This document shows, piece by piece, positions 60,110 through 64,000 of a DNA stretch of 64,000 nucleotides (the stretch's first letter is position 1; every line of letters starts with the position of its first letter). The stretch is taken from assembly GCA_945862235.1 (NCBI GenBank), contig CAMAYU010000003.1, positions 1 to 64,000 on the forward strand, given 5' to 3'. The translations under genes were made by a program, and so were the position numbers. Below the pieces are notes generated by a model. The model made no database searches and was not told where the DNA came from. It saw nothing but the letters and a program-made list of their open reading frames with translations. This DNA is from Schlesneria paludicola DSM 18645. Its GTDB lineage: Bacteria > Planctomycetota > Planctomycetia > Planctomycetales > Planctomycetaceae.

Positions 60110-61216
60110 CTACTCTTTCGATACGCGGCCGTCAGGAACGAGAACCTTCCGATCCATCACGCTGCGAGATGCAGGGTTGGTGTCATTGTGAGGCGATAAG
60201 ATGACGCAATTCGACGTTGATATCGCGTCGAAGACTTTCTCATAACCTGTGACCATGGTCAGTTGAGCTGTGACATAGCAATCGGCGTGCTTCTGTTGCA
60301 GTACGAGCCGCACATGCTCGGAATAGCAGCCCAGCACGTCGTTGTTCGTGCCGCGTTGCTGGTGTTCGCGACGTGCCGGACAAAGGTCGAACTGGTAGCC
60401 CACGTCGTTGCTTTCCAACACTTGCCCGTGAAAGACGTTGCCAGTGCCGAAGCAACGCACGGCAATCTGACAGGAAGAAACACGGCCGCCGAAGATCTGA
60501 TTCGCATTGGCGGACTGAAGCTGATCCGGTTCGTCGTAGTGGAAATCGAACCCGACGCAACCGTTGCTGCGGTGCTCGCCGTTGCCGGCCACATGGCACG
60601 CGGTAAAGACGTTGTAATACGGGGAACTACCTTTCCGAATGCCAGGTCCGAAAAAACCGCTCGTGCGCGGTTGGCGCAGATGGACGGTCATGTGATCGAA
60701 GTGGCTGTAGCTCATGCCTCGAAGATCGATTCCGTACGCCTCCTCCGTATGCACAAACAGATTCAGTCGCGACAGGCCAATCGCGATTGTGTGAGGCTCG
60801 CCGCGCACTTGCAGGCAGCCTGTCTTGGGCGGACCTTCGTAATGCAACTCAGAAAACAAGCCGTCGCCCTGCAACAGCACTCCTTGGGGAATGTGCAATG
60901 GGCGAGTGACTCGGTATTTGCCCGACGGCACATAAACCGTCCCGCCCGATTGCGCTGCGTCGAGCGCGGATTGAATCGCGTTGGTGGCGTCAGGAATGGA
61001 GGCCGCTCCAAACCAGCGGATGTCTAACGGAGCCGCAGTGACGCGTCGCCATCGTCCCGATTTGGAAAATCGGCTCTTGAGAATCGTGCCGTGATTGGGT
61101 TCTTCCGTTGCATCGGCCACCCAGTGGAACAGGCCGCCCCCGCCGTCGCCCGGAGCCGTGTGACCGAGGGCCAGAGCGCAATTGGCCGACCCCGGCATGA
61201 TGTCGGCCAACTCCAT
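60110..61216 (-). CDS. Right-handed beta-helix protein, pectate-lyase-3-like
   Basis: The 368-residue protein begins MELADIMPGSANCALALGHT, followed by APGDGGGGLFHWV, typical of the N-terminal part of Pectate_lyase_3 or phage-tailspike-like helices. The helix contains ATNAIQSALDAAQSGGTVYVPSGKYRVT, LHIPQGVLLQGDGLFSEL, YGIDLRGMSYSHFDHMTVHL and NVFTACHVAGNGEHRSNG. No signal peptide or convincing ribosome site precedes ATG 61216, and an in-frame TAG lies six codons upstream. Relatives normally have a longer N-terminus, so the gene may be 5'-truncated. It could cleave polygalacturonate-like glycans or act as a structural helix; no catalytic residues are identifiable. Confidence 0.75.
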   Translation of the reverse strand: MELADIMPGSANCALALGHTAPGDGGGGLFHWVADATEEPNHGTILKSRFSKSGRWRRVTAAPLDIRWFGAASIPDATNAIQSALDAAQSGGTVYVPSGKYRVTRPLHIPQGVLLQGDGLFSELHYEGPPKTGCLQVRGEPHTIAIGLSRLNLFVHTEEAYGIDLRGMSYSHFDHMTVHLRQPRTSGFFGPGIRKGSSPYYNVFTACHVAGNGEHRSNGCVGFDFHYDEPDQLQSANANQIFGGRVSSCQIAVRCFGTGNVFHGQVLESNDVGYQFDLCPARREHQQRGTNNDVLGCYSEHVRLVLQQKHADCYVTAQLTMVTGYEKVFDAISTSNCVILSPHNDTNPASRSVMDRKVLVPDGRVSKE

Positions 61217-61289
61217 GAGCGCGTTGACCGACTAAACATGCTGCATCGCATTGTCCTTCTCTTTGAATTGACGTCTTTGGGCGTTGCTC

Positions 61290-61380
61290 AGTGGGATGGG
61301 CATCCTGCCTGTCATTGGTTTCTGTCATTGATTTGCTGAGAGTTTTGACCGGCTGGAAGCCTATCCCACGGTTCTTCAAC
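61290..61380. repeat. Palindromic repeat, family A, copy 6 (degenerate hybrid)
   Basis: The right arm (CCGGCTGGAAGCCTATCCCACGG) is family A. The left arm is altered to GTGGGATGGGCATCCTGCCTGTC, a related but distinct palindrome arm. It lies between the gene ending at 61387 and the start at 61216. Confidence 0.7.
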
Positions 61381-61386
61381 AGGCTG

Positions 61387-62946
61387 CTAACGCGAAGCGG
61401 CTCGAAACTGGAACGAATACAGATCCGCGTCCTTGACCTCGAAGCGAAGTCGCACCGGTTTGCCGACGAACGCGCCGAGGTCGGGATTGCCGGCCCAGAT
61501 CACGGTCCGTTCCAGATCATCGCCATACGCTTCCTGGCAACCCGCAAGGGCGAAGCCAGGCAGCGGCTGGCCGTCGACGTCTTGAATCTCGACCCGCACG
61601 GAGCCGGCAGCCGAGGTCGAAGCGTTGAGCGTCAGTTGATTGCCCGTGAACGTGAGCGGCTTGGTGATCAGTTCGCCGCCGACCAGCGGCGCATGCAGCG
61701 AGACGAAGCCGTCGATGCGCAGGCTGTAGCGACGCAGCACGCCGCCGGTTTCTTGCATCGTGCGCTCGGTGGCGTACAGCGACAGTTCCGGCGGCGCGTC
61801 GCCAATCGCGGATTTCGTTTCGACCAGGCCCCAGTTTTGATAGGCGTCGCCGTAGAACCAACTGTCGCGCGTGCGCAGTCCCGGTCGCAAGAAAGATTCC
61901 GGCCAGACCGAGAATTGTCGGCGGTCGCGGCTGGTCATGAACATGCCGTCGGTCAAGGCCGTTCCCTCGCGGCGCGAATCTTTCGCTCGCGCCTGACGAT
62001 AATCGTAGCGCGGCAGCGACTTGACCGACTCCGTCCAGCCGCGATCGATGTACCGCGTGGGAAAGCCCAGCAGCAGATGCGGCGCGCGGTAGTACGGCGC
62101 GATTTGATTGGTGTACAGCTCGCTGACGCGGCCGAACGGATACTTCTCGCCGACCGGATCCTTCACGTCTCCCGGTTGCCCCTCGCGCCGACCCGGATCA
62201 ACGTTGGCCGAATAGCCGAGATACTCCGGCTCGGTCCATTTAAGAAAATCCTGCGAAGTGCCCGTGCGGATGTCGCGGCCTTCTCGGAAGTCGCGGTGGT
62301 ATTCGCGATACTCGTTTCGCTCGGCATCCCAGAACGCGACATTCTGCGAGTCGAACGCGCCTGTCGTGATCACCGGCTCGGGGTGCATCAGCGTCCAATG
62401 GATCGCGTCTGCGGACTGGAAGGCGTACAGCCCGTGCTTCTTGCCGCCAACGCCGAGCGCCTTGTACTTCGCGTCAGCCGCGCATTTTGGGTTCGTGTCG
62501 CGGAACGGCACAAACGCGTGTGCCCCGACGCCGTCCCAGACGATGTTGTTCTTCTTCGAGCCGTTCCAGTCGAACAGCCCCAACTCCGGCTTCGTCCAAC
62601 GCACGCCGTCCGAGCTTTCGGCATAACAATAGACGTCGCGAGTGTTCGGCCGGTCCTTGCCGCCGAGATAGGAAAAGTGACTGCCGCGGTAGTACATGCG
62701 GTACTTGTCGCCGTCCTGAAACACCGTGACGTAGTTGGTCGAGTTCCCTTCCCACGCTTCGTTGGTCTCCAGCGCGACCTCGCGCGGCGTCGGCTGATGC
62801 AGCCGCAAGTCAGCCCGGCCCACAAGTCGTTCGACGAGCGCGTCGTCCACAAACAACTCGCGCCGCGAGCCGATATTCACCGGCTCCGCGGCCAGAGACA
62901 TTGCGTTGACACTCAGCAATGTGATCAGAATCAGAGAGCGAGTCAT
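61387..62946 (-). CDS. Secreted propeller/beta-sandwich glycosidase-like protein
   Basis: The 519-residue protein has a signal peptide (1-19, MSLAAEP). It is the closest relative of the protein at 4510-6048: VNIGSRRELFVDDALVERLVG, QPTPREVALETNEAWEGN, TVFQDGDKYRMYYRG, AESSDGVRWTKPELGLFDW, SELYTNQIAPYYRAPHLLLG, then YSLRIDGFVSLHAPLVGGEL and a C-terminus VRLRFEVKDADLYSFQFR. GGAGG upstream of ATG 62946 fixes the start. The ribosome site lies where the signal-peptide scrap of another gene ends (see 62962-63145), so this gene was probably placed here by recombination. Activity is inferred. Confidence 0.87.
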   Translation of the reverse strand: MTRSLILITLLSVNAMSLAAEPVNIGSRRELFVDDALVERLVGRADLRLHQPTPREVALETNEAWEGNSTNYVTVFQDGDKYRMYYRGSHFSYLGGKDRPNTRDVYCYAESSDGVRWTKPELGLFDWNGSKKNNIVWDGVGAHAFVPFRDTNPKCAADAKYKALGVGGKKHGLYAFQSADAIHWTLMHPEPVITTGAFDSQNVAFWDAERNEYREYHRDFREGRDIRTGTSQDFLKWTEPEYLGYSANVDPGRREGQPGDVKDPVGEKYPFGRVSELYTNQIAPYYRAPHLLLGFPTRYIDRGWTESVKSLPRYDYRQARAKDSRREGTALTDGMFMTSRDRRQFSVWPESFLRPGLRTRDSWFYGDAYQNWGLVETKSAIGDAPPELSLYATERTMQETGGVLRRYSLRIDGFVSLHAPLVGGELITKPLTFTGNQLTLNASTSAAGSVRVEIQDVDGQPLPGFALAGCQEAYGDDLERTVIWAGNPDLGAFVGKPVRLRFEVKDADLYSFQFRAASR

Positions 62947-62961
62947 TCGAACATCCTCCGT

Positions 62962-63145
62962 CGGCCGTCGGGCAATGAGCAGTCATTTCAAGGGCGAGCA
63001 GAAACAGGATCGCTCCGCTGATCCCGGTGTTCTTCATCGCCGTTCTCTGGCAGGTCTGAAGTGGCGTTGTCATCGTGATGCACGATCAGTTCTCGGTGGG
63101 TGCGATTATTGTCGAGCATCGCCGCCACGGCCATGCCCGCACCGA
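62962..63145 (-). pseudogene. Junction of two gene scraps (Tat-propeller end and lyase signal peptide)
   Basis: On the minus strand, 63145 to about 63080 matches the last codons and the bases after the stop of the propeller gene at 43050-44153 (GMAVAAMLDN, then CACCGAGAACTGAT). About 63070 to 63037 matches the leader of the lyase-like gene at 40974. From ATG 63037 the frame reads MKNTGISGAILFLL, comparable to MRNTRVIGFLLLLL. The rest of both genes is gone. Confidence 0.75.
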
Positions 63146-63169
63146 CCGTTTGAATTGGCGACGCCCGCC

Positions 63170-63254
63170 GTTCGTCGTACCGGCTCTAGCCGAATCTTGG
63201 CGGTCAGAGAACACTGTGGTATCACGCTGGCCGCCTGAAGGCGGTACTACGAAC
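63170..63254. repeat. Imperfect palindrome, family E
   Basis: GTTCGTCGTACCG at 63170-63182 is complementary, with mismatches, to CGGTACTACGAAC at 63242-63254. The right half contains the internal hairpin CCGCCTGAAGGCGG. It lies upstream of the last gene and may be a further dispersed repeat; no second copy was seen in the window. Confidence 0.6.
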
Positions 63255-63312
63255 GAAACTCCAATTGTGGAGTGCCGTCTGCTATCGGCTGGTTGGTCTC
63301 CGGAGTCCGCTC

Positions 63313-64000
63313 ATGGAACTGTTCAAGTCTTGGATCAAGGAAGATGGACCGCGATTGCAGGGCTCGCGGAGCCTTGACAGCTCCAAGCTGCAGTCGCCGT
63401 GTATCGTGCGACTTCCTTCGAGAGGGTACCGGCTGTTTTATACGGCTGTCGGACCTGCGAAGCCGTTTCCGGATTGCCAGGGGTACATCCTCAGTGCGGT
63501 CTCCGAAGACGGGCTGAACTTTCAGAAGGAGCCGGGGATTCGACTGGTGCCCCAACCGAACATCCCGCACATGTCATTACGCGTGATTTCGCCTTCGGTG
63601 ACCCTGTGTTCGGACGGGCGTTGGCGAATGTATTTCGAGTCGCGAGGCCCAGCTTCCATTCCGACCGCCATTTGCAGTGCGATTTCGTCGGACATGCTGA
63701 ACTGGGAACTGGAGGAAGGGATTCGGTGGCAAGCACTCGGCGGGGTGGGCGGCGTGCGGTATCTGGCATTGCCCGATGGTCGGGGTCGATTCTATTGCTT
63801 CGAGTCGGTGTATGGTCCTGGCGGTTTGGCGAATGGGACTCGGATATCTCAAGGCATCGTGAGCGCCACCACGTCGGACGGAATCCACTTCGAACGAGAG
63901 CCGGGCTATCGTGTACGGGATAAACAGTCGGAATACGACTCCGCCGGGATCACCACCGGGGAAGTGATCGCCCCGCTGCATGTGGGCGCCCCGTGGACGA
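63313..64000 (+). CDS. Signal-less propeller protein, partial (runs off the window)
   Basis: From ATG 63313 (GGAG 7 nt upstream) the frame is open for 229 codons to the window end. It encodes GYRLFYTAVGPAKPF, ILSAVSEDGLNFQKEPGIRL, CSDGRWRMYFESRG, CSAISSDMLNWELEEGIRW, GRGRFYCFE and SATTSDGIHFEREPGYRV. The repeated S-x-D-G-x-x-F/W plus EPG elements match the signal-less protein at 28755-29828, and the order of blades is the same. No export signal is visible. It is a five-bladed GH43/GH32-like propeller of unknown activity. The other signal-less member follows a PhyH gene; here the upstream region is only repeats and gene scraps. Confidence 0.85.
   Translation, partial: MELFKSWIKEDGPRLQGSRSLDSSKLQSPCIVRLPSRGYRLFYTAVGPAKPFPDCQGYILSAVSEDGLNFQKEPGIRLVPQPNIPHMSLRVISPSVTLCSDGRWRMYFESRGPASIPTAICSAISSDMLNWELEEGIRWQALGGVGGVRYLALPDGRGRFYCFESVYGPGGLANGTRISQGIVSATTSDGIHFEREPGYRVRDKQSEYDSAGITTGEVIAPLHVGAPWT

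Noticed and set aside
4380-61380. CRISPR-like array formed by the repeated palindromes
   Set aside because: The repeats are kilobases apart, each is a self-complementary pair of arms, and there are no regular spacers or cas genes.
1-64000. Prophage or integrative element spanning the region
   Set aside because: No integrase, phage structural genes, tRNA or attachment-site duplications were seen. DUF5131 carries a phage-derived family name but stands alone with tcmP.

Overview
The window looks like an accessory glycan-degradation and export region of a GC-rich planctomycete (Planctomycetota). The signs are three Tat-exported DUF1501 proteins, many twin-arginine or Sec secreted beta-propeller proteins, FG-GAP/VCBS and PQQ-propeller proteins, PhyH-type oxygenases, a DUF6807/PmoA-type domain and a dense population of palindromic intergenic repeats. 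No rRNA, tRNA or CRISPR array was seen. Genus-level assignment is not possible from sequence reading alone.

Layout. 1-6 kb (+): tail of an unknown gene, a symporter C-terminal remnant, a class IV aminotransferase, an Asp-box sialidase-like protein, a FAD oxidoreductase and a propeller/sandwich protein. 6.1-9.5 kb (+): a DUF5131 three-Cys-motif gene overlapping its partner tcmP. tcmP is split after codon 20 by a complete ISL3-type insertion sequence with 28-bp perfect terminal inverted repeats and an 8-bp target duplication. 9.5-27.6 kb (-): twelve consecutive genes. These are a PhyH oxygenase, three propeller/sandwich proteins, an SGNH hydrolase fusion, a GH33 sialidase, a PQQ propeller with EF-hands, two DUF1501 proteins, a GntR/FCD regulator, a rare amidohydrolase-aminotransferase fusion and an HpaI-type aldolase. 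27.9-29.8 kb (+): PhyH plus a propeller without signal peptide. 29.8-32.8 kb (-): DUF1501, a pseudogene scrap and a sialidase-like protein. 33.0-34.7 kb (+): a GH51-type arabinofuranosidase-like enzyme. 34.8-63 kb (-): a long run of secreted enzymes. It includes a PL26/YetA-like lyase translationally coupled to an FG-GAP/DUF6807 fusion, tandem Tat propellers, a DUF4838 protein, a frameshifted sialidase, a double sialidase, chimeric and truncated genes, a beta-helix pectate-lyase-like protein and another propeller/sandwich protein. The last gene (+) runs off the window and is a paralogue of the signal-less propeller at 28.8 kb.

How it fits together (inference): most products are predicted to be exported and to act on complex polysaccharides (sialic-acid-like, arabinan or rhamnogalacturonan substrates). 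The aldolase / amidohydrolase-aminotransferase / GntR block is the only clear intracellular catabolic and regulatory module, and could process a released keto-sugar or similar product.

The most notable features are: (i) seven paralogues with a conserved N-terminal propeller plus a C-terminal beta-sandwich tail, and debris of further copies; (ii) gene scraps and chimeras showing that the cluster has been shuffled by recombination; (iii) several palindrome families lying in the spacers between co-directional genes, usually against the upstream gene's stop; (iv) the IS-interrupted DUF5131-TcmP pair, in which the IS end supplies a new in-frame start to the truncated partner.
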